Of a stretch of DNA of 64,000 nt, positions 23,506 to 32,926 are shown one piece after another. The stretch lies in assembly GCF_021611515.1 (NCBI RefSeq), contig NZ_CP090960.1, positions 3,082,001 through 3,146,000 of the forward strand. The letters run 5' to 3'. Every line of letters begins with the position of its first letter. The first letter of the stretch is position 1. Both the position numbers and the translations under genes were made by a program. Below the pieces are notes generated by a model, which made no database searches, was not told the DNA's origin, and worked only from the letters and a program-made list of their open reading frames with translations. Origin of the DNA: Mariluticola halotolerans. Lineage in GTDB: Bacteria > Pseudomonadota > Alphaproteobacteria > Rhizobiales > Devosiaceae.

Positions 23506-23964
23506 CTATGCAAACAGCAAAATGACCCATTGGGCAACAAGTGCGGGCTTTTCCTGGCCTTTGATTTCTACCGTTGTGTCAAATGTTGCACGCCATTGTC
23601 CTGGTTGCCGTTCAGTCACTGACTTGAGTGTGAAGCGTGCCCCTACCTGGGCTCCGTTTTTGACAGGCGTGAGAAAACGCAGGCTATCGAGGCCATAATT
23701 CATCGACATGGTTGTGCCGTCGAGTGCCCCAAGAGCCTCTTCAAACATTGCCGAGAGGAGTGAGAGCACCAGGAAACCATGAGCAATAGTGCCGCCAAAA
23801 GGGGAATTTGCGGCGCGTACTGGATCGGTGTGGATGTACTGAAAATCTTTGGTGACCTCGGCGAAATCCGAAATTTGCTGTTGCTGGATTTCGTGCCATT
23901 CGGAAACGCCGACTTCCTGGCCGACATGGTTTGCAAGCGTGGCAAGGGTCAAATGGGCTGCCAT
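23506..23964 (-). CDS. MaoC-like (R)-specific enoyl-CoA hydratase
   Basis: A 152-residue hot-dog-fold hydratase. The active-site signature DFQYIHTDPVRAANSPFGG (Asp and His five residues apart) and GTIAHGFLVLSLLSAM match NodN/MaoC hydratases, which add water to trans-2-enoyl-CoA to give the R-3-hydroxyacyl-CoA. Length is normal for single hot-dog members, which work as dimers. Its ATG overlaps the stop of the thiolase gene (TGATG), so it is the last gene of the minus-strand operon. With the SDR and thiolase it can complete one R-type beta-oxidation cycle. Confidence 0.93.
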   Translation of the reverse strand: MAAHLTLATLANHVGQEVGVSEWHEIQQQQISDFAEVTKDFQYIHTDPVRAANSPFGGTIAHGFLVLSLLSAMFEEALGALDGTTMSMNYGLDSLRFLTPVKNGAQVGARFTLKSVTERQPGQWRATFDTTVEIKGQEKPALVAQWVILLFA

Positions 23965-25139
23965 CAGTGGAACACCTCAAACAACCCGGCAGCGCCCATG
24001 CCGCCGCCGACGCACATAGTGACCACAACAAGTTTGACGCCGCGGCGACGTCCTTCCATGAGAGCATGGCCCACCATGCGCGCACCCGACATGCCATAGG
24101 GATGGCCAATAGAGATCGCGCCGCCATTTACGTTGAGACGGCTGCTCGGAATGCCTAGCCTGTCCTGACAATAGAGGACCTGCACGGCAAAGGCCTCGTT
24201 CAGTTCCCAGAGCCCGATATCGCCGATCTCCAGGTCGAAGCGCCGAAGCAATTGGGGCACGGCGTAGACAGGCCCAATGCCCATTTCATCGGGCCGGGTG
24301 CCGGCAACGGCCATGCCGATATACCGGCCAAGCGGGGTCAGGCCGCGCCGTTCTGCCGTGCGGGCCTCCATGATGACACTGGCGGCGGCTCCATCGGAAA
24401 GCTGGCTGGCATTGCCTGCTGTGATGACGCCGTGCTGGCGTACAGGCTTAAGCGCGGCCAGTCCCTCGGTTGTGGTGTCGGGCCGATTGCCTTCGTCCGC
24501 TGTCAGGGTGACCTCTTTGTCCGTGGTCTCACCGGTTTGTTTGTCGGTCACTTTCATGGTGGCCGTGACGGGGATGATTTCCTCCGCATAGAGCCCTGCG
24601 TTTTGTGCGTCTGTCGTCTTTTTCTGTGATTGCAGCGCATATTCGTCCTGACGACGGCGGCTGATGCGATAGCGGTCTGCAACGACTTCGGCGGTGTCGA
24701 TCATCGGGATGTATGTGTCGGGCTGCATTTCAAGCAGGTCGGAGTCCATCTCCACTCGCAGTGCGTCCGTCTGCACCATGGAAATGGACTCCACGCCGCC
24801 CGCGAGAACAATGTCCATGCGGTCGACGATTACTTGTTTGGCGGCGGTAGCAATGGCCATCAAACCGGATGCGCACTGACGGTCCATGGTCATGCCGGGC
24901 ACAGTGACAGGGAGGCCCGCCCGCAACAGCGCGGTGCGGCCGATCGTGTGCTGGAAACCCTGGGGCAGCGCGGCACCCATAACGCAATCATTTATTTCGT
25001 GGCCTTCCAGCCCGGCGCGGGCGATTGCCGCCTTGATGGCATGGGAGGCGAGGGTTGGGGCCGGGGTGTTGTTGAATGCGCCACGATAGGCTTTGCCGAT
25101 GGGCGTCCGGGCCGTTGAGACAATAACAGCGTCGCGCAT
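23964..25139 (-). CDS. Acetyl-CoA acyltransferase (thiolase)
   Basis: A 391-residue thiolase. The nucleophilic Cys is in [11 protein letters not shown] (about residue 88), the His is in [17 protein letters not shown] and the second Cys in [16 protein letters not shown], so all catalytic residues are present. It would cleave a 3-ketoacyl-CoA with CoA, releasing acetyl-CoA or propionyl-CoA. It starts 2 nt after the SDR stop and overlaps the MaoC gene. It resembles degradative FadA/PcaF-type rather than PHB-type enzymes by general appearance. Substrate chain is unknown; the TRAP importer in the same operon suggests a carboxylic acid from outside. Confidence 0.95.
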   Translation of the reverse strand: MRDAVIVSTARTPIGKAYRGAFNNTPAPTLASHAIKAAIARAGLEGHEINDCVMGAALPQGFQHTIGRTALLRAGLPVTVPGMTMDRQCASGLMAIATAAKQVIVDRMDIVLAGGVESISMVQTDALRVEMDSDLLEMQPDTYIPMIDTAEVVADRYRISRRRQDEYALQSQKKTTDAQNAGLYAEEIIPVTATMKVTDKQTGETTDKEVTLTADEGNRPDTTTEGLAALKPVRQHGVITAGNASQLSDGAAASVIMEARTAERRGLTPLGRYIGMAVAGTRPDEMGIGPVYAVPQLLRRFDLEIGDIGLWELNEAFAVQVLYCQDRLGIPSSRLNVNGGAISIGHPYGMSGARMVGHALMEGRRRGVKLVVVTMCVGGGMGAAGLFEVFH

Positions 25140-25141
25140 AT

Positions 25142-26059
25142 TCAGGCACCTTCCGCCGTCTTAAAGCCCGCCTTGGCAAGCTCATGGGCAATCTGGTCCC
25201 ATCCCCTGGTGGGGATCTGTTGTCTATCTGTGCCGGTCAGTTCGGCGAGGTTTGCCAATATGTTTTCGGCGGGCGAGTTACTGTCGTCTGGTGCAAGGCC
25301 TTGGGTCAGGGTGATGTGCGCGGCCTCGAAACTGCCGGCGCCGGCGCATATGGTGGTCTTGGTCGGGGCCGCATCAGAAGCCATTGCGATGACGGCGGGG
25401 CTGACCAGATCCGGCGCCAGCGCGGCGAGTTGGTCTGCGGGCAAGAGCCCCTCGAGCATGCGGGTAGCAGCGCTTGGTGCCAGGCAATTGACCCGGATAT
25501 TATATTTTTCGCCTTCGATGGCGAGGGTATTCATGAGGCCCACGAGCGCCATTTTGGCCGCGCCGTAATTGGCCTGACCAAAATTGCCGTAAAGTCCGGA
25601 AGAGGATGTGGTGAAGATAATGCGCCCGTAATTTCGTTCGCGCATGCCCTGCCAAACCGCCTTGGCACAATTGACTGATCCCATGACATGGACCTCGAAT
25701 ACGGCGCGGAAATCGTCGATTTCCATTTTTGCGAAGGATTTGTCGCGCAAGATGCCGGCATTGGCGACGAGGATGTCGACACCGCCCCAGAGGCCTGTTG
25801 CATGATCAACCATATCGGTTATGGCGTCGAAATCGGTGACCGATGCGCTGTTGGCGATGGCTTCGCCCCCCTTGGCCTTGATCTCCTCGACAACTTTTGC
25901 AGCAGCTGACAGCGAGCCGCCAGTGCCATCCACCCCGCCCCCCAGATCGTTGACCACAACCCTTGCACCGTGCGCTGCCAGCGCCAATGCATGTTCACGC
26001 CCCAGGCCGCCCCCCGCGCCGGTGACGATTGCCACTTTGCCACTGAGATCTATTGCCAC
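25142..26059 (-). CDS. 3-hydroxyacyl-CoA dehydrogenase of the MFE-2/HSD17B4 SDR type
   Basis: A 305-residue SDR closest to the dehydrogenase domain of peroxisomal multifunctional enzyme 2, which oxidises R-3-hydroxyacyl-CoA. Motifs: [13 protein letters not shown], the VVVNDLGG adenine-binding strand followed by a glycine-rich loop, [13 protein letters not shown], and YGAAK with upstream TSSSG. It runs about 50 residues beyond a classical SDR, as this group does. The GTG at 26059 fits the GGAG ribosome site better than the TTG at 26065. Together with MaoC and thiolase it reproduces the two activities of MFE-2 plus cleavage, here as separate genes. Confidence 0.92.
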   Translation of the reverse strand: MAIDLSGKVAIVTGAGGGLGREHALALAAHGARVVVNDLGGGVDGTGGSLSAAAKVVEEIKAKGGEAIANSASVTDFDAITDMVDHATGLWGGVDILVANAGILRDKSFAKMEIDDFRAVFEVHVMGSVNCAKAVWQGMRERNYGRIIFTTSSSGLYGNFGQANYGAAKMALVGLMNTLAIEGEKYNIRVNCLAPSAATRMLEGLLPADQLAALAPDLVSPAVIAMASDAAPTKTTICAGAGSFEAAHITLTQGLAPDDSNSPAENILANLAELTGTDRQQIPTRGWDQIAHELAKAGFKTAEGA

Positions 26060-26125
26060 GTTCAATACTCCACTTATTGCTGCGCCCAGACGGCGCGACT
26101 TCCAACCCCGACCTTGCCCTGGTGC

Positions 26126-28057
26126 CTACATCAACGAGGGCAGAAACAGCGCTATTCCGGGGAAGACAACGATGAGGCCGATAAGGATCAGATAGGCGAT
26201 CCAGAACGGCAGAATTCCTTTGAAAATGTCGTACATGGGCACATCCTTGGCCAAGGCAGAGATGGCAAAGACGTTGACCCCGATCGGCGGGGTGACGACA
26301 CCCAGCTCCACCATGATGACGACAAGTACTCCGAACCAGACCGGATCAAACCCGGCGCTCATGGCGATGGGATAGAAGAGCGGTACTGTGAGCACCAGTG
26401 CGGGCAGAGCGTTCATGAACATGCCAATCACCATGTAGAAAAGCAGGATGGCGATGATGATCTGGTATTTGCCCAATTGCATGCCGATCACGAGGTCGGC
26501 CAGTTGCTGGGTCAGTCCGCTGATGGCGATGAAGCGGCTGAAAATCATGGCGAACATGAAAATGAGGATGATCCCCGCGGTGAGGCGCAAGGTCTGGGTG
26601 ATGGATTGCCAGAGGGTCTGAAGTGTGAGGCGGCGCATGACGAGGGCGATGGTGAGCGCGCCGAACACGCCAAGGCCCGCAGCTTCATTTGGCGTTGTCA
26701 GCCCTGCATAAATGCCGCCAAGCACCAACAACATGAGCAGGATGATTGGCCATGTGCTTTTGCTCGCTTCGAACCTTTCGGCCCAGCTGCTTTTTTCGCC
26801 GCGAGGTGCCAGAGCCGGGTTGAGTGTGGCGCGCAGCGTGATCAACCCGATGAGGATAATGGCGAACAAGGCGCCCGGCAAAATACCGGCCATGAAGAGT
26901 TTGCCGATGGAGACCTCGGTGATCATGCCGTAAATGATGAAAGCGATGCTAGGCGGGATCATGACGCCTATGGTCGCCGCACAGGCGACGGAGGCGGTGG
27001 CCAGTTTCATGTCATAGCCATAGGCGCGCATTTGCGGCAGGGCGATGGAACCCATGCTGTAGACGCCCGAGAGTGTGTCGCCAACGATCGAGGATAGTCC
27101 GGCACAGGCGACGGTGCTTGCCGAGGCCAGCCCGCCCGGTGCGTGGCCGATCCAGCGATAGGCCGCCTTGTACAGTTCGCCGGCAAATCCTGAGGCGACA
27201 ACAATCAGCCCCATCCAGGTGAAGAGAGGGACAACACTCCATGTCTGGTCACTGACCACGCTGATCGCGGTCGTGCCGAGGCTGGTCAGGCTGGCGGCTG
27301 GCGTGATCAGCAGGCTGACACCCATGACGGCGGCGACGGCCATGGCGGCTGCGACATGAACGCCCAGGAAAATCAGGGCAAAACAAAGCGTAATGCTCAA
27401 AAGGCCCAAGACATCCCGGGAGAGCCATGTCTGAAGGCTGTCCGGATTGAAACAGAGAAAAGTTACGCCAGCTGTGAGCAGTACCCAAAGGGCCAACACG
27501 GCCAGGGCGCGGGCGTTTTCCAGTTCAAATACCTCAGCCAATGCCTCAGCCAGGTTGGCAAGGAGCGCGATGGCCATGAAGATCAGAAACAGGGCGGCTG
27601 CAAGAAAGAAAGGCCATTGGGGCAATTCCAGGACGCCGGTAACAATGCCGTTGCTGTGCTGGTAGAGGGCCTGGTGAATGACCCTTGTGGCGGTCACTGC
27701 AACAATCATCAGTGTCAGCATGAGCCCACCGGCAATTGTGGGGCGCCGGATTGCCTCGGGCAGGGCGCGCAACACCAGGTCGACCTGGATATGATTGCGT
27801 TCGACTTCCACCACGCCAACGGCGCATAGCGTGACGAGTATGGTCATCAGGCCGGTTATTTCGAGGCTGCCGGGAATGACGAGTGAAAAGCCGTTGCGCA
27901 GAACCACATCCCCAACCGTGATCGCCACCATCAGGATAATCGCGGCCGCCCCGGCATAAATCGACAGTCGGCCGGGCCATTCCAGCCCGCGTCTGATTAA
28001 GACGGCAAGGCCTGCCATGCTCAGTGATAAGGGATTGCCAGCCAACACCTTTTCCAT
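26126..28057 (-). CDS. TRAP transporter fused permease (DctQ-DctM)
   Basis: A 643-residue membrane protein in which the small TRAP subunit (about residues 1-190, four hydrophobic segments, WPGRLSIYAGAAAIILMVAI) is joined to the large permease (about 215-640). Large-subunit marks include GVMIPPSIAFIIYGMITEVS, TTPNEAAGLGVFGALTIAL and VVTPPIGVNVFAISALAKDV. Such QM fusions are known in several TRAP groups. It follows its binding-protein gene after a strong 12-bp hairpin and precedes the SDR, thiolase and hydratase genes by 60 bp, so import and catabolism are probably cotranscribed. Confidence 0.95.
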   Translation of the reverse strand: MEKVLAGNPLSLSMAGLAVLIRRGLEWPGRLSIYAGAAAIILMVAITVGDVVLRNGFSLVIPGSLEITGLMTILVTLCAVGVVEVERNHIQVDLVLRALPEAIRRPTIAGGLMLTLMIVAVTATRVIHQALYQHSNGIVTGVLELPQWPFFLAAALFLIFMAIALLANLAEALAEVFELENARALAVLALWVLLTAGVTFLCFNPDSLQTWLSRDVLGLLSITLCFALIFLGVHVAAAMAVAAVMGVSLLITPAASLTSLGTTAISVVSDQTWSVVPLFTWMGLIVVASGFAGELYKAAYRWIGHAPGGLASASTVACAGLSSIVGDTLSGVYSMGSIALPQMRAYGYDMKLATASVACAATIGVMIPPSIAFIIYGMITEVSIGKLFMAGILPGALFAIILIGLITLRATLNPALAPRGEKSSWAERFEASKSTWPIILLMLLVLGGIYAGLTTPNEAAGLGVFGALTIALVMRRLTLQTLWQSITQTLRLTAGIILIFMFAMIFSRFIAISGLTQQLADLVIGMQLGKYQIIIAILLFYMVIGMFMNALPALVLTVPLFYPIAMSAGFDPVWFGVLVVIMVELGVVTPPIGVNVFAISALAKDVPMYDIFKGILPFWIAYLILIGLIVVFPGIALFLPSLM

Positions 28058-28096
28058 GGTCGGGTGTGTGCCTCCATAACGGGAAGAAAAAGGAAG

Positions 28097-28127
28097 TGTC
28101 GCGCCAGCCTTACATGCTGGCGCGACA
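28097..28127 (-). terminator. 12-bp hairpin between TRAP receptor and permease genes
   Basis: TGTCGCGCCAGC (28097-28108) and GCTGGCGCGACA (28116-28127) form a perfect stem with a 7-nt loop. On the minus strand the sequence CTTCCTTTTTCTTCC follows, so partial termination is plausible. It would make the receptor more abundant than the fused permease and the enzymes behind it. Confidence 0.7.
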
Positions 28128-28144
28128 GATTGGTGGGGCTGGTG

Positions 28145-29164
28145 TCAGTTCTGGTCGTAAAGCTTCATCAAGCGTACGGCTTCATCAAGGACTTCCTGTC
28201 CCGGCAGTCCGGCGGCGTCCGCCTTTTGCACCCATTCGGCCCAGTGTGGCTGCATCTGTTCGGTCAGCGCCGCCTGATCTTCTGCGCTGAGCGAGATGAT
28301 GTTTTCGGGCGGAATTGTGGAAGTGGCCGCAGCAGCGCTGTCGGTGGTATTGTACAGGAAGTACATCGGCACGAGGTCGGCCAGATGTGCCTTCTCATCG
28401 TCAGTCAGCAGATCATATGTATTTTTGTTCATCACCGAGGAATAGGTTCCAGGGTTCAGGTTGAGCAGGGTGTGGTAGCTGGTGACCTCGTTGAGCTTGA
28501 AGTTGTTGACCCAGCCCCATGCGGCCAGCACGCCATCAATTGCACCACGTTGCAAGCTCAGATAGGCGTCCGAACCAACCATGAGGGTGGCGCTGGCACC
28601 AAGCTCCTGCAGCACTTTCACGCCGGCGGCGTCCTGTGCCCCGAAGACCTTGCCTTTAAGATCGGCGAGCGTGCGCAGTGGTTCCTTGGAGTGCAGATGG
28701 GCACCCATGGCGACGAAGGTGGCAATTTCGACCACGTTGTCCTCAGGCTTGAAGAGCGCGCCCATTTCAGGAAATTTTTCTCGCAGCCGCCAGTAAACCG
28801 TGGAAGCGATGGTCTGGTTGGGTGAAAGGCCGGGCAGGCCGAACAGGTCCATTTGAACAAACTTGCCCTGAAGGGCTGGGTGCCAGACAAAGCCGAGGTC
28901 CAGAACGCCTGATCCGGTGGCTTGTAGCCAGTCTCCGAATGGGGTGACGGAATTGGGCGGGAAGAAACGCACTTCAGCCCGGCCATCGGTGATGTCTTCA
29001 ATATGTTTGGCGAAACGACGGTCCATATCGTTCCACGACGTGCCGTCCGGCGATGCGAACTGCATCTTGAGTTCGATTTCGGCGGCGCCTGCCAGGCTTG
29101 TTGCCTGAAGGCAAAATGCCGTCGCCAAGGCGATTGCCGCTTTTGTCAGTTTCCGGTAACCCAT
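28145..29164 (-). CDS. TRAP transporter periplasmic binding protein, DctP-type
   Basis: A 339-residue secreted receptor. The signal peptide (MGYRKLTKAAIALATAFCLQ and on to SLAGA-AE) is clear. The mature sequence IELKMQFASPDGTSWNDMDRR is DctP-like, and TLADLKGKVFGAQDA occupies the position that carries the carboxylate-binding Arg in canonical members; here the stretch has Lys and no Arg, which may mean an unusual ligand. It is the first transport gene downstream of the LysR regulator on the same strand and feeds the fused permease. Normal length. Confidence 0.92.
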   Translation of the reverse strand: MGYRKLTKAAIALATAFCLQATSLAGAAEIELKMQFASPDGTSWNDMDRRFAKHIEDITDGRAEVRFFPPNSVTPFGDWLQATGSGVLDLGFVWHPALQGKFVQMDLFGLPGLSPNQTIASTVYWRLREKFPEMGALFKPEDNVVEIATFVAMGAHLHSKEPLRTLADLKGKVFGAQDAAGVKVLQELGASATLMVGSDAYLSLQRGAIDGVLAAWGWVNNFKLNEVTSYHTLLNLNPGTYSSVMNKNTYDLLTDDEKAHLADLVPMYFLYNTTDSAAAATSTIPPENIISLSAEDQAALTEQMQPHWAEWVQKADAAGLPGQEVLDEAVRLMKLYDQN

Positions 29165-29313
29165 GTCTTGTCTCCCCGTCCTTGCGAGATATCATAGGGA
29201 GCAGTTCCGGATGTATTTCCGCCTCCACATGTCCTCTTGTGGCGCGGCAGGACCCTCCCTTCCTCCAGTGCGAAAATCTAATGGTGTCCTTCAATCAGGA
29301 ATACTTATTTCTT

Positions 29314-30261
29314 CTAAACAGATCTGTTAGTATTGCTTAAGGCAGGATCAACGATGCGATGCCACTCCTCCTCGCAGCGTTTTAACTCCTGAAGGAAATA
29401 GGAATAGAGGATTTGCGCGGGACGGGAGAGGGGCTGGCTTACCTGGTGAATCAGGCCAACTTCGACGCTCAATTCGGGCGAAATAACCGGGTTCACGCTC
29501 AGCCGTCCTCCGCTGATTTCAGGCAGGCAAATCCAGAATGGCAGGATTGCAGACCAGTCCGTCTGGTTGAGAAACTCCAATCCGGCGGACAGGCTGGAGA
29601 TTGAAATCCGGCGTTCCATGACGATTTCGCCATGCCGGATGGCATCATCAATCTTTGGTCTCAAACTATTGGCGGCCGAGGGCGTAAACAGTTTGAGTGG
29701 CGGCACTTCTGCGAGATTTAGCGGCTTCATGGGCAGAAAACGGCAGCGCGTTCCGGACAGGAGAGCGACCGGAAACTTGCCGATAACCTGTTCTGAAAGC
29801 CCAATTTGCGGGGCCGAATACTGCCCGACGTAAAAGTCCAGTTCGCCGGTGGCTGTGGCCGAAACCAAAGTGTCGGCGGAACCGCTCGCGATGTCTATGT
29901 CAACGCGCGGAAACTCCCGGGTGAAGCGGGCAAGCGCCTGGGGAAGGATGGATTTGGCCAACCCTGGCGCGAAGCCGGCGGAAACGGAGCCACAAAGGCC
30001 TGCATCGAAATCCTCGAGCTCGATCTCGGCTTCGGAGACGGCCTTCAATATGGCGAGGCACCGGTCATAGAACCTGCGGCCTGCTGCGGTGGGCACCACG
30101 CCACGCCGCGTCCGCTCGAGAAGGCCTGTGCGCAACCGCGCCTCAAGGGCGCTCATTTGTTGGCTGACACCGGAGGCGGTGCAGTTCAGCCTGACGGCTG
30201 CCGCACTTAAGGATCCTTCCTCGCATGCTGCCACGAAATAGCGGATCTGGCGCAGGTCCAT
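29314..30261 (-). CDS. LysR family transcriptional regulator
   Basis: A 315-residue regulator. The N-terminal helix-turn-helix is complete: MDLRQIRYFVAACEEGSLSA, then RLNCTASGVSQQMSALEARL with Cys at a position often hydrophobic. The rest is a two-lobed effector domain starting near residue 90. It is divergent from the amidohydrolase and CoA-transferase genes and upstream of the TRAP genes on its own strand, so it could control both directions. An imperfect inverted repeat at 30317-30345 in the divergent gap is a candidate site. The inducer is probably the imported acid or its CoA-linked product. Confidence 0.93.
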   Translation of the reverse strand: MDLRQIRYFVAACEEGSLSAAAVRLNCTASGVSQQMSALEARLRTGLLERTRRGVVPTAAGRRFYDRCLAILKAVSEAEIELEDFDAGLCGSVSAGFAPGLAKSILPQALARFTREFPRVDIDIASGSADTLVSATATGELDFYVGQYSAPQIGLSEQVIGKFPVALLSGTRCRFLPMKPLNLAEVPPLKLFTPSAANSLRPKIDDAIRHGEIVMERRISISSLSAGLEFLNQTDWSAILPFWICLPEISGGRLSVNPVISPELSVEVGLIHQVSQPLSRPAQILYSYFLQELKRCEEEWHRIVDPALSNTNRSV

Positions 30262-30316
30262 AATGCTTGCTCTGGTTTTATAAAAGTCAAAAGCTAATGT
30301 AATGAAATTTAACTAC

Positions 30317-30345
30317 CGATAATAGCAGTTTCAACTTTATTGTCG
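30317..30345. promoter_or_regulatory. Inverted repeat in the LysR/amidohydrolase divergent region
   Basis: CGATAATA (30317-30324) and TATTGTCG (30338-30345) are inverted repeats with one mismatch and a 13-bp spacer. The site is 56 bp from the LysR start and 82 bp from the GTG of the amidohydrolase, a usual place for a LysR recognition site. Chance cannot be excluded in this AT-rich gap. Confidence 0.35.
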
Positions 30346-30426
30346 GAATTTGCGGGTCAGCGAGAGCATAACGAGCATACCCGCGCGCGGGATCAACCGG
30401 GTCCGGCAGGGGGAGGTAGCCGAAGC

Positions 30427-31542
30427 GTGACGCCACAACAGCGGGAATTCCTGGTGAAGGCCATGGGCGCGCGCACCGACTGGTGGGCGCTTCGCCCCGA
30501 GACCGCTATTGCGCCGGAATGGGAAGTGATCGATAGCCATTGCCATCTCTGGCCGGAACGCGATGTTCCCGATCCCTCGAATCCTGCCGGCGTGCTGCGC
30601 ACGAGCCGTTATCTGACAGAGGAATTCCTGCGCGACACAAGGGCCGGGCACAAGGTTGCGGCATTCGTTTATGTGGAATGCGGATCGGGTCAATTTACCG
30701 ACGGGCCGCAGCACCTGCGCCCGGTGGGTGAGACCGGGTTCGCACTTGAGCTTGCGCGCACACTTGACGGTGCTGCCGGGAAGCCGCTGCTGGCTGCGAT
30801 TGTGGCCCACGCTGATCTTGCCCATCCGGCGTTGGACCTGGTTCTCGACGCTCATGATGCCAAGGGCAAAGGTCTGGTGCGGGCAATCCGGCATAGCGCA
30901 GCCCGGCTGGATGACCCCGATGCGCGCCTTCTGGCGGGTGCGGCCCGCCGCGACCTTTATGCTGACCCCATGTTCCGGAAGGGTGTTGCCCGGCTCGGGG
31001 AACGGGGCTTCGCGTTTGAGGCATTTCAGTTTCAATTCCAGTTGCAGGAGCTGGCCGATCTGGTTTCAGCGGTTCCGGGTACGACATTTGTCGTCAACCA
31101 TTTGGGTGCGCCGGTCGGGTTTGGTCGCGGGCCGGATGCTGAAGCATCGCTGTTCGCCGAATGGGCTGCTGGTATCGACAGGCTGGCCCGTTACCCAAAC
31201 GTGATCATGAAGCTTGGCGGCATGGCCTCGCCGGTGACCGAATACGATGCGCCGAAGCGCCCCGCGCCGCCATCCTCGGCCGAATTTGTCAGGGAGCGGG
31301 GCGCGTATTTTCATCATGCTATCCGCTCGTTTGGTGCCGAGCGCTGCATGTTTGAAAGCAACTTTCCGGTCGACAGTGTGTCCTTGAGCTACACCACGCT
31401 TTGGAACGCCTACAAGATTATCGCAGCTGATTACCCGACTAGACAACGCAACATGCTGCTCGCCGACACGGCGCGCAGAATATATGGCCTCGACCAGTCG
31501 CCGAGCGCGGCCAACGGGTCCTCTGTCTCAACGCAAAACTGA
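30427..31542 (+). CDS. Amidohydrolase-2 family metal hydrolase
   Basis: A 371-residue TIM-barrel hydrolase or decarboxylase of the amidohydrolase-2 family, which includes PDC lactonase (LigI) and related ring-cleavage enzymes. The first metal motif is HCH in VIDSHCHLWPERDV; later ligands are the His in FVVNHLGAP and the Asp in FESNFPVDSVSLSY. I place the start at the GTG at 30427, which follows GGGGGAGG; the TTG at 30340 would add 29 residues unlike the family. It is followed 14 bp later by a CoA-transferase. Its substrate may be a lactone or carboxylated intermediate of the module controlled by the divergent LysR. Confidence 0.9.
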   Translation: MTPQQREFLVKAMGARTDWWALRPETAIAPEWEVIDSHCHLWPERDVPDPSNPAGVLRTSRYLTEEFLRDTRAGHKVAAFVYVECGSGQFTDGPQHLRPVGETGFALELARTLDGAAGKPLLAAIVAHADLAHPALDLVLDAHDAKGKGLVRAIRHSAARLDDPDARLLAGAARRDLYADPMFRKGVARLGERGFAFEAFQFQFQLQELADLVSAVPGTTFVVNHLGAPVGFGRGPDAEASLFAEWAAGIDRLARYPNVIMKLGGMASPVTEYDAPKRPAPPSSAEFVRERGAYFHHAIRSFGAERCMFESNFPVDSVSLSYTTLWNAYKIIAADYPTRQRNMLLADTARRIYGLDQSPSAANGSSVSTQN

Positions 31543-31556
31543 AGAGAACCCGGTAT

Positions 31557-32825
31557 ATGGACATGAAATCAGACTTTGGCTCCGGCGCTGGAAATCCTGT
31601 TGTTGCTCGGCCGTTCGAGGGTATTCGGGTAATTGATACATCCCATGTTCTTGCGGGGCCATTCTGCAGCTATCAACTTGCGCTGCTTGGCGCTGATGTG
31701 ATCCGCATCGAGCCGCCAACCAACGGCGATATTGCCAGAAAGATGGGTTCCGACAAGGAGCTGAACAGTCATGAACTGGGGCTTGCTTTCGTTTCGCAGA
31801 ACGCCAACAAACGCTCCCTCGCGGTTGACCTGAAAACACCTGAAGGCAAAGAGATTCTTTGGAAGCTGGTCGATACGGCTGATGTCTTTGTTGAAAATTA
31901 TCGTCCGGGCGCGATGAAGCGGCTGGGTTTTGATGCAGATGCGGTCATGGCCCGCAAGGCTGATATTATCTATGCCTCGATGACCGGGTACGGGCAGGAG
32001 GGACCATTGTCCAGCCGTCCCGCTTATGACCATGTGGTGCAGGCGTTCTCGGGCATGATGACCGCGAACCGCACCTTGTCAGGTGAGAACCATCGCGTTG
32101 GCTTTGCTATTGTCGATTACGTCACAGGGCTTTTCGGTGCTTTTTCGGTGGCAAGTGCCCTGTTTCAACGGACCCATACGGGCCGCGGGCAAAAGATCGA
32201 TGTGGCGATGCTTGATGCGGCGCTGACCATTATGGGACCGCTTCTGACGGAAGTCGCCATTACGGGCGGGCTGAACCGCCCGAACGGGACGCGGGCGTTC
32301 AGTGGCAGCCCCGTATCCGGCATTTTTGAAACAGCTGAGGGCATGCTGGCGACAACAGCCAATACAAGGGTGCAGGCGATGGCCATGCTGAAGGCTATCG
32401 GCTTGCCCGAGCTGGCGGCTGATCCCCGTCTGGAAAGCTGGGGTGACTATCCCGAACTTGGCGATGAAATTGCGCCGCTTTTACGCCAGGCCATCTTGCG
32501 GCACTCTGCGATGCATTGGGAAGATCTGCTCTCGTCAATCGGGGTGCCGGCGGCGCGCGTGCGCGACCTTCCCGAGATTTTGAAGGACCCGCATTTGCAA
32601 TCACGGGAAGTGGTGTTGAAAGCCCCGCCGGTTGCCGGACTGGAGAGGCCGCTCAATGTGCCGGGTGTCGGGTTCAAAATGGCAGAAGGGGGGCAGCATA
32701 TTGATCGTGCGCCGCCACGTCGGGGTGAACACACTGCCGAGATACTCAGGTCAGTGGGATTTGACGATACGCAAATCGCTGAACTTGCGGCCGATGGGGT
32801 GGTGAAGATGGCGGAGAAAAACTAA
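31557..32825 (+). CDS. Family III CoA-transferase (CaiB/BaiF type)
   Basis: A 422-residue enzyme with complete family motifs: IRVIDTSHVLAGPFCSYQLA, IRIEPPTNGD, VENYRPGAMKRLGF and GRGQKIDVAMLDA with the catalytic Asp near residue 220. The N terminus is about 20 residues longer than in the paralogue at 12920. It lies 14 bp after the amidohydrolase in a two-gene operon divergent from LysR. It probably loads CoA onto the acid that the divergent beta-oxidation-like enzymes then process. A perfect bidirectional terminator follows its stop. Confidence 0.93.
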   Translation: MDMKSDFGSGAGNPVVARPFEGIRVIDTSHVLAGPFCSYQLALLGADVIRIEPPTNGDIARKMGSDKELNSHELGLAFVSQNANKRSLAVDLKTPEGKEILWKLVDTADVFVENYRPGAMKRLGFDADAVMARKADIIYASMTGYGQEGPLSSRPAYDHVVQAFSGMMTANRTLSGENHRVGFAIVDYVTGLFGAFSVASALFQRTHTGRGQKIDVAMLDAALTIMGPLLTEVAITGGLNRPNGTRAFSGSPVSGIFETAEGMLATTANTRVQAMAMLKAIGLPELAADPRLESWGDYPELGDEIAPLLRQAILRHSAMHWEDLLSSIGVPAARVRDLPEILKDPHLQSREVVLKAPPVAGLERPLNVPGVGFKMAEGGQHIDRAPPRRGEHTAEILRSVGFDDTQIAELAADGVVKMAEKN

Positions 32826-32886
32826 CGGCCAGTGCTGCACAATGGATGATGGTTTCCGGACGGATAGGCAAAGGACCGGGAAGAGA

Positions 32887-32923
32887 AAAGCCGCCGCGGA
32901 ACATAAGGGTCCGCGGCGGCTTT
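32887..32923. terminator. Bidirectional terminator between convergent CoA-transferase and tctC
   Basis: AAAGCCGCCGCGGA (32887-32900) and TCCGCGGCGGCTTT (32910-32923) form a perfect 14-bp stem with a 9-nt loop. On the minus strand TTTTCTCTT follows; on the plus strand TTTGCTTT. It sits 61 bp after the CoA-transferase stop and 3 bp after the tctC stop. Confidence 0.85.
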
Positions 32924-32926
32924 GCT

